A stretch of DNA of 64,000 nucleotides from Dastarcus helophoroides (Eukaryota; Arthropoda; Insecta; Coleoptera; Bothrideridae): positions 15,559,107 through 15,623,106 of the forward strand of contig CM053328.1 in assembly GCA_028583605.1 (NCBI GenBank), in the 5' to 3' direction. This document shows, in pieces, positions 11,340 to 22,850 of the stretch. Made by a program: the position numbers and the translations under genes. Each line of letters starts with the position of its first letter. The stretch's first letter is position 1. Below the pieces are notes generated by a model that was not told where the DNA came from, made no database searches, and worked only from the letters and a program-made list of their open reading frames with translations.

Positions 11340-12980
11340 AAGAAGTTGCAACCTCTAAACTCCATCAGATCTCTGGCTCACAGCCAAAGCTCTAAGAGGA
11401 GATAGGAAACCTATCCCACCGATACACGGACCTCAAGAAATGGATTATTCAGACCAGGATAAGGCCGCAGCTTTCGCTGAGACCTTTGTACGACACTGTC
11501 AAACCACACTTGAAGAAGTGGACTTAGACTTCGTAGATGAGGTGAAAGAAGAGGTTCAAGTTCTTCAGGAGGAAATGCCAGAAGAAGACGACGTCATCCA
11601 ACCGACAAACGAGGAGGAAATCAAAAGCGTTCTGCGCAAACTAAACGTCAAAAAGGCTCCAGGTCCAGGCAAAATTCCAAACCAAGCTCTGAAGTCCCTT
11701 CCGGACCAAGCTGTCAAATACTTTGGAGCAGTAGTCAATTCCATGTTTAAGTACCGGTATTTTCTCACAAGATGGAAGACTGCAAACGTTATCTTCATTC
11801 CTAAGCCAGAAAAGGTTGGGCAATTTTCCCAAAATTACAGGTTAATCAGCCTCTTATCCAACTTGGGTAAGGTGGCGGAAAGGATTTTGAGGAAGCGTCT
11901 GCAGCATATCATCAGCAATCGCGACATCGTTCCTAAGGAACAATTTGGGTTCCAACCTATGCATTCTAACTCAAGCCAGCTGTTGAGAGTGGTTGAAACG
12001 ATCACTCAACGCATGAAATGGAACCCAGTAATTGGAGCTATTTTCTTCGATATCTCCAAGGTATTTAACACAGTTTTTCACCAAGGACTAGTCTACAAGA
12101 TGCATCAGTTTCGGAATACCTCTAACGATGGTTCAAATGGTAAGCTCGTTTCTGGACCAGCGCTCATTCAGAGCAAAGATGGGACAGGAACTATCAAACC
12201 AGATTAGGCTGCAGTATGGGGTGTCTCAAGGCTCTGCCTTGTCACCTCTACTGTATTCTCTGCTCAGAGCGGACATTCCGAGAACCAATCCAACAATCAA
12301 TGACACCTTGTTGGCAACTTATGTAGACGACACAGCTTTGGAGGCGTACTCTTTCAGTCCAGAGTTGGTTACCAGACGACTTCTGGAGGCAACAGATAGT
12401 CTACTAGATTACTTCGGTCAATGGAGAATCCAAGTCAACGCGGACAAGACCCAAGCAGAAGACTCCAACCATATGGACATGTTAATGTTCATGGGCAAAA
12501 CGTCGACTGGAGGCTTCAGGAAAAGCATCTAGGTGTAATTCTGGATAAAAGACTTACATTTCAGGCACGCATCGATTATGCAGTGTCCAAAGCCAAAATG
12601 CTGTAGGGACTGCTGCAAGCGATGATTGGTAGAAATAGTAACATGTCCATTGGACTTAAAGTGTTACTATACAAATCAATCATAAGACCAACGATGACCT
12701 ACGCATTGTAGCTTGGTCACAGGCGACGGATAATTAGATGAAGAAACTCCGGGTGTTCCAGAACGTCTTTCTAAGACAAGCCATGGACGCCCCATGGTTT
12801 GTGAGAAACAATCAACTTCATAGGGAAGCTGAACTACCCCTGGTAAGAGATTTTCTTAGGAAAAATAATTCCAGGGCGATGGTAAGAGCGAAAACGCATC
12901 CCAACGAGCTTGTTCAGCAGGCAGTGGATTACGATCCTAACATCTCAACCAGGATTAGGAGACCAAGGATGGTCCTCTAG
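11340..12980 (+). pseudogene. jockey reverse transcriptase pseudogene
   Basis: Order of motifs: KKAPGPGKIPNQALKSLP (about 11650), NYRLISLLSNLGKVAERIL (11830), QFGFQPMHSNSSQLL, AIFFDISKVFNTVFHQGL (palm Asp, 12045), then a frameshift near 12130. After it come GVSQGSALSPLLYSLL (12215), LATYVDDTALEAYS (catalytic YVDD, 12315) and WRIQVNADKTQ (12425). Another shift precedes HLGVILDKRLTFQARIDYA, and the C-terminal region 12738-12980 is a third frame. All key residues are present but at least three frame breaks and two stops separate them. Confidence 0.9.
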
Positions 12981-13225
12981 GCTGCGACTTCTATTCCGCA
13001 AATTTTTGTTTTGTTTGTTTCTTATGTTTCAGGCAAAACAGCTTACAATAGTGCTCCAACACTATTGTTCTGTTCCGATGGAGGGATTGGGGGCCAAGGG
13101 CCCGGCCCGAAGAAGCAGGGGTTTTTAGTCGGTACCTGTAGTTTGAGCGTAAGTCCGACACTATCTGAGTATCTTCCCAGATGTCCTTAACGGATTTTCC
13201 CCTACTTTAAAAAAAATTGTCGGTA

Positions 13226-13312
13226 TTTGGGTTAAATATACCACACTGACAAGATCTAGTAAGACCGAAATCGATCTTTGGTTTCCAAACACTGAATCTG
13301 TTCAAACCTATT
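13226..13312 (+). ncRNA. Degenerate hammerhead-ribozyme-like relic
   Basis: The segment matches, on the opposite strand, the repeat at 56745-56830. It contains CTGACAA (13246-13252), a stem-forming GATCT..AGACC with one mismatch (13253-13266), then GAAA (13267-13270) and TCGATC. Compared with the hammerhead core CUGANGA - stem II - GAAA, the last G of the first box is A here, so cleavage is not expected. It lies directly after the jockey poly(A). Confidence 0.4.
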
Positions 13313-13689
13313 GGTCTGAGCATAAGTTTAAAACTGATATTTGAGAAATATATATAATTTCCAGGGGAAAATAATAATGGAGATTCTGAGAAAAAGGTGA
13401 AAAGTAAGAAAAACTAAAAATGTATAACAAAAAGTTCTGGAGTTTGAATATTTTCAATATAAGACTAAAAAGGTGGTTTTGAGAAAAAAATTTAAATTTC
13501 AAGAAAAAGTTAACTAAATACATAAAAAAATTAAGTTTTAACTTGAGATGCACAAGATTTTTAAAACATCGATACTGTATTCAATTGATCCATCGAAAAA
13601 GATATATCGATATGTTTCGATACATCGGTAAATTTATTCGATATTCGATGTATCATATAAATCCAATGCTATACAGCAGGACTTCTCAA

Positions 13690-14640
13690 CCGGCGAGGCC
13701 CGCCTCTCATAATTTTACTTTTTTGGAACTTCGTACTTTTTTAAAAAAAATTTTACTTATTTAAAATTTACGAATTTTTTAAAATTTTATGTTTTTCAAA
13801 AATTCGACATTCAATAAAAAATTTCTGATTCTATTTAAAACTTCGATTTTTTTTATTAAACTACGAAAATTGCAACTGTTTATAAAAATTTCAGTTTTAA
13901 AGCGTTAATTTTTAGCATTTTTAGAATTAGGACACTTTCCAAAATTTGTACTTTTCTAAAAATTTTGACGAATTGCTGAGGAAATCCTTATTTTTCAAAA
14001 TTCCATTTTTTGATTTAACTTTAAAAAACTGTCAAGTTTTTTGGCAAATTTCAATTTTTTCAAACTCTGCTTCTACTTTTTTGTAGCTTGCTACTTTTTT
14101 CTTTTGAAAACCCTTATTCTTTTTGAAAATTTTAATTCTTAATATAAAAATTTCGAATTTTTTCAAAATTTTGACCTTTGTTTTCAAATTTTCGTACTTT
14201 TGTCCGAAATTTTAACGTTTGTTTGAAACTGTCTTTTACAAATTTCGACCTTTTCTTAAAATCTGTCTATCATTTTTCCAAATTTTGATTTTTTGGAAAA
14301 TTTGAAACGTTTTCAAAATATTTTTTGAAATATTTCTTTAATTTTTGACCATTTTTCAACATTTTGATTTTTTATGGTTATACAAATTTTTTTCATGATT
14401 TCGACTGATTTTTTTTTTGAAAATTTTAACTTTTTGTAAAAATTTCGACATTTCTCAAAATGTTTCTTTAAAATTTCTTTTTTTTTTCAAATTTTTACTT
14501 TTTTGGAAAATTTGGCATTCTAAAAAGTACATTTTTTGAAAATTAATTTATATTTCAAAATGTTGCACCTTGTTCGGTTTTTTGCTTTTAAAAATTCCGA
14601 TATTTTAAATTGCGAGGTGTTTTTAAGACTAAATTCTTCG
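13690..14640. repeat. Family A array inside the hAT-type element, left part
   Basis: Words such as TTTTTCAAAATTTTGAC, AAATTTCGAC and TTTTTGAAAATT recur with no preserved period. At about 13675-13710 the text CAGCAGGACTTCTCAACCGG resembles another hAT end, but no partner was found. Confidence 0.55.
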
Positions 14641-14737
14641 GAAAATGTTTATTTCCTTTTCAGAATTTACTGCAAAATAAATGTCATAGAGCAATATTTA
14701 AATGTAACATTTATACACTAATCGACCTGATACTTGG

Positions 14738-15041
14738 TTGTCTAGGCTCACTGTCTGTACAGCAATATTTGTTTTTCCAACTATGATATTTATTTATAAA
14801 ATCATTAAAGGGTTGCTGCCAAAATATTTAATGTACAATATAAGAACTATTAACGAAGTACTTAACTATGAAACCCGTAACCGTAGTAACATATATACAA
14901 CTACGTTTAATAAAGAGTCCACAATTAGATCTTTATTTTAAAAGAATAAGGGTGTATCTATTTAATAATTTGTCAAACGAAATAAAAAGTGCAAATAATT
15001 TGTCTAGTTTTAAGAGAAATCTGTGTTTGTCTATGTTAAAA
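14738..15041 (+). pseudogene. Non-LTR retrotransposon RT C-terminal remnant (CR1-like)
   Basis: The conceptual reading has the typical tail of CR1- and L2-like reverse transcriptases: RLTVCTAIFVF, IYKIIKGLLPKYL, then, after a stop at 14939-14941, FNNLSNEIKSANNLSSFKRN and a terminal stop at 15041. Only the last hundred or so residues remain and no catalytic residue is included. It is an old fragment within the hAT-type element, so it either inserted into it or was captured by it. Confidence 0.6.
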
Positions 15042-15149
15042 TGAATGTTTCTTGTTAAACAAAAATGTTTTCCTGTAAATGTAAAAATATGTATTATTCG
15101 TACATTTAATAAACTAATAATATTAAAAAAAATCACTTTTTTTGACATC

Positions 15150-15790
15150 TCTGACTACGTTGCGATATTTCTATTTTTTCAAAAATCAAATATGAATGTT
15201 TTTCAAATCTTCAATTATTTTGAAAAGTTCGTTTTTAAAAATTTTTACTTTCTATGAACATTTCAAAAAATGAGAAATTTTAAAGAAAGTGGAAATTGTC
15301 CACCCAGTCATGATTTCCAAAAAATTCAAAATTTTGTAAAATGTCGAAGTTTGCGTAGAAAGTTAAAACTTTTAAAAAAAGGTAAAAATTTCAAAAAAAA
15401 AATTTAAGTAAAGGAAGATTTGAAAAAGTGGAAATTTTCATAAAAAATTTATTAAAAAAACTCGACATTTTGATTTTTTCAGAGAAGTTGAAATTTCAAA
15501 AAATTTTAATTAAAAATATTGAAATGTTTAAAGTCAAATTTTTCAAAAAGGTGAACTGTTAGATAAGTTAAATAACAGTAAAAAAATCGAAATTTTCAGT
15601 AAAGTGAAGTGGGCAAAATTTTGAAAAAAGTCGAAAGTTTGAAAAAGAAGGTGAAATTTTAAAAGTTTAAATTTTAAAAGTCAAAACTTTGAAAAAACTC
15701 GAAATTTCAGAAAGTCTAAATTTAAAAAGGCAGAATTTCAAAAAAAAGTGATATTTAAAAAATCGATTTATTAAAACAAATTAAATGAAG
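15150..15790. repeat. Family A array inside the hAT-type element, right part
   Basis: Here the words are mainly on the other strand: GTCGAAATTT, AAAAAGTGGAAATTTTC and TTGAAAAAAGTCGAAA. The left part has the complementary forms, so the interior of the element is roughly an inverted arrangement of the same repeat. Confidence 0.55.
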
Positions 15791-16028
15791 TAGAGGCTGT
15801 GAAATAGTGAATGGTATCAGGTTACACATTAGCTAGTTCTTAAGTAAATTTTAACCGCCGAAAAAGTAACATTTTCTGGACTTACTTCACCAATAGATAC
15901 ATCGAAAAAATATATCGATACCGTCGATACATCGGAACGAAAGTATCGATACAAAAATGTCGAACGTCGAAAGGAAAACATAGATGTTTTTGATGCATCG
16001 ATGTATCGTGTGCATCTCTAGTTTTAAC

Positions 16029-18460
16029 ATAAAATGTCGAGAAAAAGTTCAAATTTCTATTCTAAATAAAAAATTTTGCGAGAAATTAGATATTTTGTGA
16101 TTAAAGAAAAAATAATTGGAAAACCCAGAAAAAATGTCTAAAAAGTTAGATTTGGAATTTCACATCAAAATTAAAAATAACAGATTTTTGGAAAACTAAA
16201 CATATTAAATTTTGTGGTTCATATAAATAAATTCATAAAATTGTAAAAAAAACTTGAAGTTTCGAGATTACATTTGCAAATTAGAGGAAAACGCCAACGC
16301 CAACATTTCGCAGTTAAACTCAACATCACTCAACGATTCGACTTTTTGAATTGTATTAATAGATTAGGATATTTTCAAAATTCAGAATTTTCAATGTTAA
16401 TAGTTATAAGCTCACAAGCTCAAACACCAAATTTTAGTCGAAATAATTCAAATTTTGAAATCGCCTTAAGATTTGCTGGAATGAAATTCGACTTTTGATT
16501 TTAGTTTAAAGCGAAATTTGATGAAAATTTTAAATAATAATAAAATAAATTATAAAATTGGCTTTTTTTTCAAAACTTTTGTTATTGAATTAAGATTTTT
16601 TCGTATTTTTTCTCAAACAAATTAATTGTATGCTCCTTCTAAAAATTAGGGCGTGTCCTTCTTGAAAATTAAACTTAACACAACTTTCAATATTTTTAAT
16701 TTTTTGAATATTTTGACTTTTTTACATAGTTGAAATTTTTGCAAAAATTTATTTGTTTTCTTTTTCTGAACTTTTCGACCTTTAAAAATATTAACTTTTT
16801 ATAAGGAAATCCAACTTTTTTGAAAAATTCCGCTTTTTGGAAAATTTTGAGTTTAAAACATAAAAGATATTTTATAAAATTTCTAGTTTTTCTACTGAAA
16901 ATTTCCACATCTAAAAATTTCCATTTTTTATATTAACCTATTTTAATGATTTGTCCTATTTGTTTTGTTCAAAATGTTAACTATTTTTCAAAATGTTGAC
17001 TTATTTTGGAAATTTCCACCTATTAAAAATTTCGACTTCCTGGAAGTTTTATTTTATTTATTTTGAACATTTCGACTCAAAATTTTGATTTTTTTCTCGA
17101 AAATTTGAAAATTTTTTGAAATGTTTTTTACGAAAATTTTTACTTTTTTCAAAAGGTGGACTTTTTTACAAATAATTCTGCCTTTTCTTGAAATAATTGG
17201 GTATTTCTTAACATTATGTTTACTCTTTTTTAAAGAACTTAATTTTAATGAAAATAATGACTTTTTGTAAAAATTTTGAATTTTCGAATTTTTATCTACC
17301 TAAAATTATCGAATTCTTAGAAATTTCGACTCTTCAAAGCTCCTATTTTTTTAAGTTCCTATTTTTATCAACATTTTGAAGTCAAATTTTCTACTTTTGC
17401 TTGAAATTTAGGCTTGTTATACATTTAACTTTAAAAAAATCAACATTTCAGAGTTTTCTTTTATTTCAAATTTTAGTTGTCATTACAATTTCGACTTTTT
17501 CTCAAAGTTTTGCGTTTTTTGAGAATTTGGACTGACTTTTTTTGTCTGGCTTTTTCGTCTTTGGTTGAAAATTTCGACTCTTTTAAAATTTCAAAGTTTT
17601 TCAAATTTAAAAGTATAATCGATCTCGAGCATTTCTAATTTTTTTGAGATTTTCACTATCTTTAAAAGGTTTTTTTTTTTAATTTTACATTTTGATAGTT
17701 TTCTCAAATTGTTGAATTAAACTTACAGAAACTGAAAATTGAATATTCAAATTTAAAGTATCGATAGAAATTAAAATATTCGACAATAAAAAAATAAAAA
17801 TTCCACGTTTGAACTCATATTTTGAAATTTCGATATTTTTAACCAGAAATCTATTTTCAAAATGGAAATTATAAAAAAAATTCTAGAAAGAAATATAAAT
17901 AAAATTGGTTTAACAGTTTAAGGAAAAGACGAGTTTAAGTTTAGATCAGAAGTTTCCACAAAAACATTAAACGTTAGTAAAAAGAAAATGATGGAACTTT
18001 CACTGACAAAAAATCCGAACAAAACCTTACGGCTTTAAGCTAGAATAATAGAACATTACATCTTTTCTTGAAGTGTCGTTTTTGAGATTCAAAATAGCAA
18101 TATCTCAACAGAAATTTTGAGAAAAAACGAATCAAAATCTTGATTTTTAACGTTGACTTTTTATGAACATAAAGAATTAAGTGTACTCGCAAAAATTTCT
18201 GAAAAATGAAACTTTAGGATAAACAGAATGGTGAAAAAAATCTGGTCCAGAGAATAGGTGTCGAACCATGAAATTTGAACTATGGATTTTCAGACAAAAT
18301 TTTAGGATAAAGGTCGAAATTTTGAGAAAAGAAAATTAAAAAATCCTATAAAGAAAGGACGAAATTTTTACTTTTACCCACAAAATGTGGTTGATATTTT
18401 TAGAAGAAACACTAAGTTTTAAGATAGTTAAAAAAATTTTTAGTGGGTCACGAAGGGAAA
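16029..18460. repeat. Degenerate AT-rich array, family A
   Basis: A long block of AAATTTCGACTTTTT, TTGAAAATTTCGAC and similar words, densest at 16680-17700, thinning after 17850. Open frames at 16274-16498 and 16696-16908 are Phe/Lys/Asn-rich repeat by-products without motifs. Confidence 0.6.
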
Positions 18461-18506
18461 GCGTAAAAATAACCGGGCCCTGACAAAAAAAGTTTGGGAA
18501 ACAGTG
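18461..18506. mobile_element. hAT-like terminal fragment
   Basis: The text GGGCCCTGACAAAAAAAG followed by TTTGGGAAACAGTG resembles the right end of hAT transposons of the CAGTGTTTCTCAAAC type, with a G/C difference in the last bases. No matching left end or target duplication was found, so only a fragment is claimed. Confidence 0.35.
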
Positions 18507-18899
18507 AGCTATCCTATTTAGTTTCGGACGAAGCGTCTGATTTCTTCGAATCTGTTGCATATTAAATGAATTAGGTACAATTTTCCAAACATGAAGATAA
18601 AATTATGGTGGAAAAATAAGATTTTCGTTTCACACTAAAATTTTAATCTCCGAGTGCACCTGTGAGTATTTAAGGAGGACAGATTCAACTATATACACAA
18701 AATCTTGACAACATAATATTGGTTTTTTCAATGACGGATTGTATGTTGACAGAGTTCTGGGCTATCTAGACAAATACTGATTGACGATCCTCTTATTTTT
18801 GGTTACAAATAGTTACGCACTCGGACGTGCCCTCCTGTAGCCTCGCGCCCCTAGACACGTGCCTACTTTACCTTATGGATAATCCGCCATTATTTTTAA
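18507..18899. other. Mixed unique sequence, nothing recognised
   Basis: There is no open frame of note and no clear array. A GC-rich patch at 18825-18870 (CCCTCCTGTAGCCTCGCGCC) may be a transposon end but lacks a partner. Confidence 0.3.
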
Positions 18900-19060
18900 T
18901 TCCGCACTAAAGTTCTTTTACAATTTTCAGAAGAATTTCGGCAATATTTTTGATGGCTTCTTTTAGCTTGTTCAACAGAATTTCTTTCAGATTCTCAACA
19001 AAAATATTGTTAGATTTCTTAAGAGCATATTGGTCATATTTTAGAGTGAATTTTTATAAA
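18900..19060 (-). repeat. Short family B fragment
   Basis: Words TTCAGAAGAATTTCGG, CAACAGAATTTCTTTCAGAT and TCTCAACAAAAATATTG match the orientation of the large family B array at 22851-27100. Confidence 0.5.
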
Positions 19061-20079
19061 GGACAAAAGCAACAAGGATCAGTTGAAACGACCCGAGGAC
19101 TTACCAGGAAAGATTCTATACAATGTTTAACCCCCACAATTGTGAAATTTTTCATGCTACCAACATAACACGAAACGTACCTCAGATATTCGATGACGAA
19201 ATATCTCATAGGACTAAATTAAGCCCTTCGGCTAATAAACAAATTTCGTTTTTTCGTTTCTCTCCCTCTTGAATAATTCATTTGCACTCACTTCGGCCTT
19301 TTAAACATTGACGACTCATTAAATATCCATTTGGAGGGCTATCGATTTTCCGCCCTTTATTAATTCATGTTTTTTCAATAAACAAAACTTCCTAGATTTG
19401 TTTACCTTTTTTGCCGCATGTTGATGTTTCGAAAGTTAACCCGAAAACGAGGTTAAAGAAATACTTTTCCTTCCTTATTTGCGATCAAAGGCATCAGAAT
19501 ATTTACTTATAAACTAAATGTTTTTAGAAAATATTTGAAATTGTTATTCCCAAATTGTTCTAATAAATAAATACGCCATTAACCTAAGCTATATCATCAC
19601 GACGCCCTTAAGATGTAACAGAATCCACCCTATGCGCCTTCACGAAGGTAAAAAAAAAACCAATAACACGTCACTCGGCGCAAAAATAGGTCAGTTCTCT
19701 AACGATCCTTTATGATTTCAAAAGAAATTCCCAACGACGTGCACTTTTGCTATAAAACCTCCCTTTGTGCGCGTTAGATTTGAGTAAGCGGACTTTTCTT
19801 TTGAGAACAAGATTAAAACCGGCTCCCTCAAATAATAAACTATCTCGTCTTGTTTTATATTATTTCGAACAGAAAAGTTTTTTTAAAGAGCGGACGTTAA
19901 ATTGAAATATTTATGCAACGGCAGCATATTAAAAGCTTTCTTTGTGAAATGGGATTCTGCCGGGAACTCAAAATCAACCAATATTTGTGCCCTCGATGTA
20001 AAATGGGTCGACTAAAATTGTTTGAGCAAAACAAAACATCACATGCAGAAAAAAATGTATTGAAATAAAAGTTTTTCCT
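19061..20079. other. Unique sequence island
   Basis: Normal composition with many TAATTA/ATTAAT-type homeodomain words and no arrays or gene motifs, for example GACTCATTAAATATCCATTT and CGCCCTTTATTAATTCATG. The 72-codon frame at 18950-19168 runs from repeat into this island and has no motif. Conserved non-coding DNA is a reasonable guess. Confidence 0.35.
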
Positions 20080-22850
20080 CGATACTGCAGAAATTTCGAT
20101 TTTCGAGTTTAATCTCGAAGCTTTTTTTCCAAAATGTTGGTGTTAGTTCGATTTTAGCGATTCTATCGGGCTTAGCCTAGAAATTTAAACAGTTTAAATT
20201 CGAAATTTCGTCTTTTTTCTATCCACTTTCCGTTTCGAGTTTAATCTCTAAATCTATACTTTTTCTCAATTTCGCATTTTGTCTCAAAAATCTTGAAATT
20301 AGGATACTTTGATAGATTGATCTTCTCAAAATTTTGAGTCTAAGACTGGACTTTTATTTTTTTTCTTGAAAAAAAAGTTTAACATTTTTTTAAAACACAA
20401 AAATTAATCACGAAATATTATTTTTTTCTCTAGAAATCTTCTTAGTATGTTTCTTAGTAATTTAAATTTAATATCTAAACTTTCATTTTTGTGGGCAGGA
20501 AAACGTACTAAACGTTTTTCTTAAAATATAAAATTTAATCTCAAGATTTTTGTTTTTCTCGAAATCTTCACTTTTTGGTCTTTTTTTTTCAATAGTTCTC
20601 GTTTAATTTAAGAATTCCAACTTCTTTCTCGAATAAAAATGTCGTAAACATCGTTCTCAAAATGCAGAATTTAATTTCGCAAATTTAGTTTTTTTAGTAC
20701 CTTGACTTTAATTTTGAAAGTTCAACTTTTTTTAGAATAAAAACGTTGTAAACGTTTTTCTCAAAATGCAGAACTCAACATGTCGAGTTGAATTTTAGAA
20801 TTTTAATTTTTTACTTGAAAGAAAAATTTTTTGAACGTTTTTCTTAAAATTCGAAATCTAGTGTCGAAATTTTGGCTTTTCTTCTGAAATGTCGACTTCT
20901 TAAAATTCCTTAAATTTGAAGTTCAATTCCAAAATTTCAAATTTTTTCTGGAAAGAAAACGTCATAAGTTAAAAAACTTTTTCTCAAAAAATAAAATTTA
21001 CTTTTAAAGTTTTTTACTTTTTTCCTAAAATTTCGACTTCTTGGTCTTTTTATCAACATTTTGAGTCAAATTTTTTTTCTAAAAGAAAAACATCCTAAAT
21101 GTTTTTCAAAAAATATGAAATAAATTGAATTTCGAACTTTTTCCTTTTTTCTCGACATCTCTACATTTTGTTAACTCTTTTCTTGAAAGAAAAACATTGT
21201 AAACGTCTTTCGTAAAATACAGAAATTAATGGCAAATTTTGAGTTTTTTTATAGATATCCTGACTTTTTGGCCTTTTTCATATAATTTTCGTATAATTTC
21301 CTGATTTCAATTTTTTTTAGAATAAAAATGTTGTAAACTTTTTTCTCAAAATATGGAACTTGATGTTGAATTTTTGAATCTTTTCTAGATATCTCGACTT
21401 TTTGACTTTCTTCCCAATATTTAGAGTTTAGTTTCCTAGTTTAAATTTTTGCGCTTGAAAAAAAAACATAAACGTTTTTTTTTAAATACAAAATTTAGTG
21501 TTAATCTTTAGGTTTTCACCTAAAAATTCGACTTCTTAACCTTTCTTAAATTTCAGTTCAATTTTAAAATCTCAATTTATTTTGGAAGCAATACAAAACT
21601 TTTTTTTTAATAAATAAACTTTAATTTTCTTAAAAAAACCGTTGAAAAGATTTTTCTAAAAATATAAAATTTAATTCTAATATTTTTACCTTTTTTCTTA
21701 AAATTTTAACTTCTTGTTCTTTTTCGCAATATTACGAGTGGAAATGTCAATTTTCACAAAATAAAAACGTTCTAAAGGTTTTTCCCAAAGTTTAATCTCG
21801 ATTTTTTCCCTTTTTTCTGAAAATTTCGACTTAATTTCATTTCCTTACTTAAAAGAAAAACCTTTTCTCAAAATAAAATATTTTATTTCCAAATGTTGAC
21901 TTTTTCTTGAAATTTCGACTTCGTAATCTTCCCCTCAGTATTTCGAGTTTAATTTTGAAATTTCAACTTTTTTTTTTCGAAAGGAAAACGTCATAAGTAA
22001 ATGTTTTTTGTTAAATCTCGTCATTTTTATTTTATCACGAAATTCGAGATTTTTGCCTTCTTTTTCGACATGTCGAATTTAATTTCGAAAATCTGACTTT
22101 TTTTGTTGAGGGACAAAATCTTCGAAATCGTTTTTCTTGAAATATAAAATTTTGACTTTTTTTGAGATTTCGATTGCATGTTCTTTTTATCAATACTGCG
22201 AACTTACTTAAATTTCAATTTGTTTTTTTCAGAAGGAAACCTTTATTCTCAAAATATAAAATTTAATCCCGACCTTTTGGCTTTTTGTCTCGAAATATCA
22301 ACTCTTTCCCTTTTCAACTCTGGCCTTTTCCAATATTTAGAGTTTAATTTCGAAATTTCGAATTTCTCCTTGAAACAAAAGCGTCTAAAACGTTTTATCA
22401 AAAGACAGAATTTGTATTAAAATGTTGACTTTTTTCTCAAAATCTGGATTTCTTGGGTTTTTATCAATATTTCGAATTTAATATCGAAATTTCAACTTTT
22501 TTTCTCGAAAGCAAAATATTGTAAACGTTTCGTTTTTGAAAATATCAAATAATCACAACATTTTTCTGTATTCTCAAAATCGCGACTTTTAATTCTTTTT
22601 ATGAATATTTTGAATTTAAGTTCGAAATACCAACTTTTTCTCAAAAAAAAAACGTTTTCTCAAAACATAAAATATAATTTAAAAATTTTAACTTTTTTAT
22701 TGGATTTTCGAGTTGATCTTTGTCTCAATATTTCGAGTTGAATTTCGAAATGTCAATTTTTTTTAGTAAAAAACAATCTTTTCTTGAAAATTTTACTTTT
22801 TCTCAAAATTTTAATTTTTAATTCTTTGAGAATTATTTTATACAATCCAA
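20080..22850. repeat. Satellite array with a period near 130 bp (family A)
   Basis: The landmark GTAAACGTTTTTCTCAAAAT and its variants recurs near 20509, 20641, 20745, 20828, 20950, 21089, 21197, 21329, 21467, 21640, 21770, 21860, 21990, 22117, 22240, 22380, 22510 and 22650. Spacings cluster at 120-140 bp. Each unit reads roughly landmark, ATAAAATTTAATCTC, GAAATTTTGACTTTTT, CTCGAAATTTCGACTT, then ATTTCGAGTTTAATTTCG. It is the best-preserved family A array of the window. The frame at 22178-22420 is a by-product. Confidence 0.75.

Larger units (their letters stand above)
10625..13218 (+). mobile_element. jockey-clade non-LTR retrotransposon, 5'-truncated and mutated
   Basis: The element starts abruptly inside the endonuclease domain at the edge of the family B array. 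It continues through endonuclease, linker and reverse transcriptase, then a 3' UTR that ends in an A8 run (about 13210-13217). Reading frames are broken at several points, for example stops near 11057 and 11330 and frameshifts near 12130 and 12500. Truncation at the 5' end is the normal outcome of target-primed reverse transcription. The element is dead. Confidence 0.9.
13543..16020. mobile_element. hAT-type non-autonomous element with family A interior
   Basis: The ends are inverted: the left starts TTGAGATGCACAAGAT, and the right, read on the minus strand, starts TAGAGATGCACACGAT. Both are flanked by the identical 8-bp GTTTTAAC (13535-13542 and 16021-16028), as expected for hAT. Subterminal CGATA/TATCG words are repeated at both ends (13570-13660, 15890-16005), resembling transposase-binding sites. 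No transposase is left. The interior is mostly family A array plus a retrotransposon remnant at 14738-15041. Confidence 0.85.
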
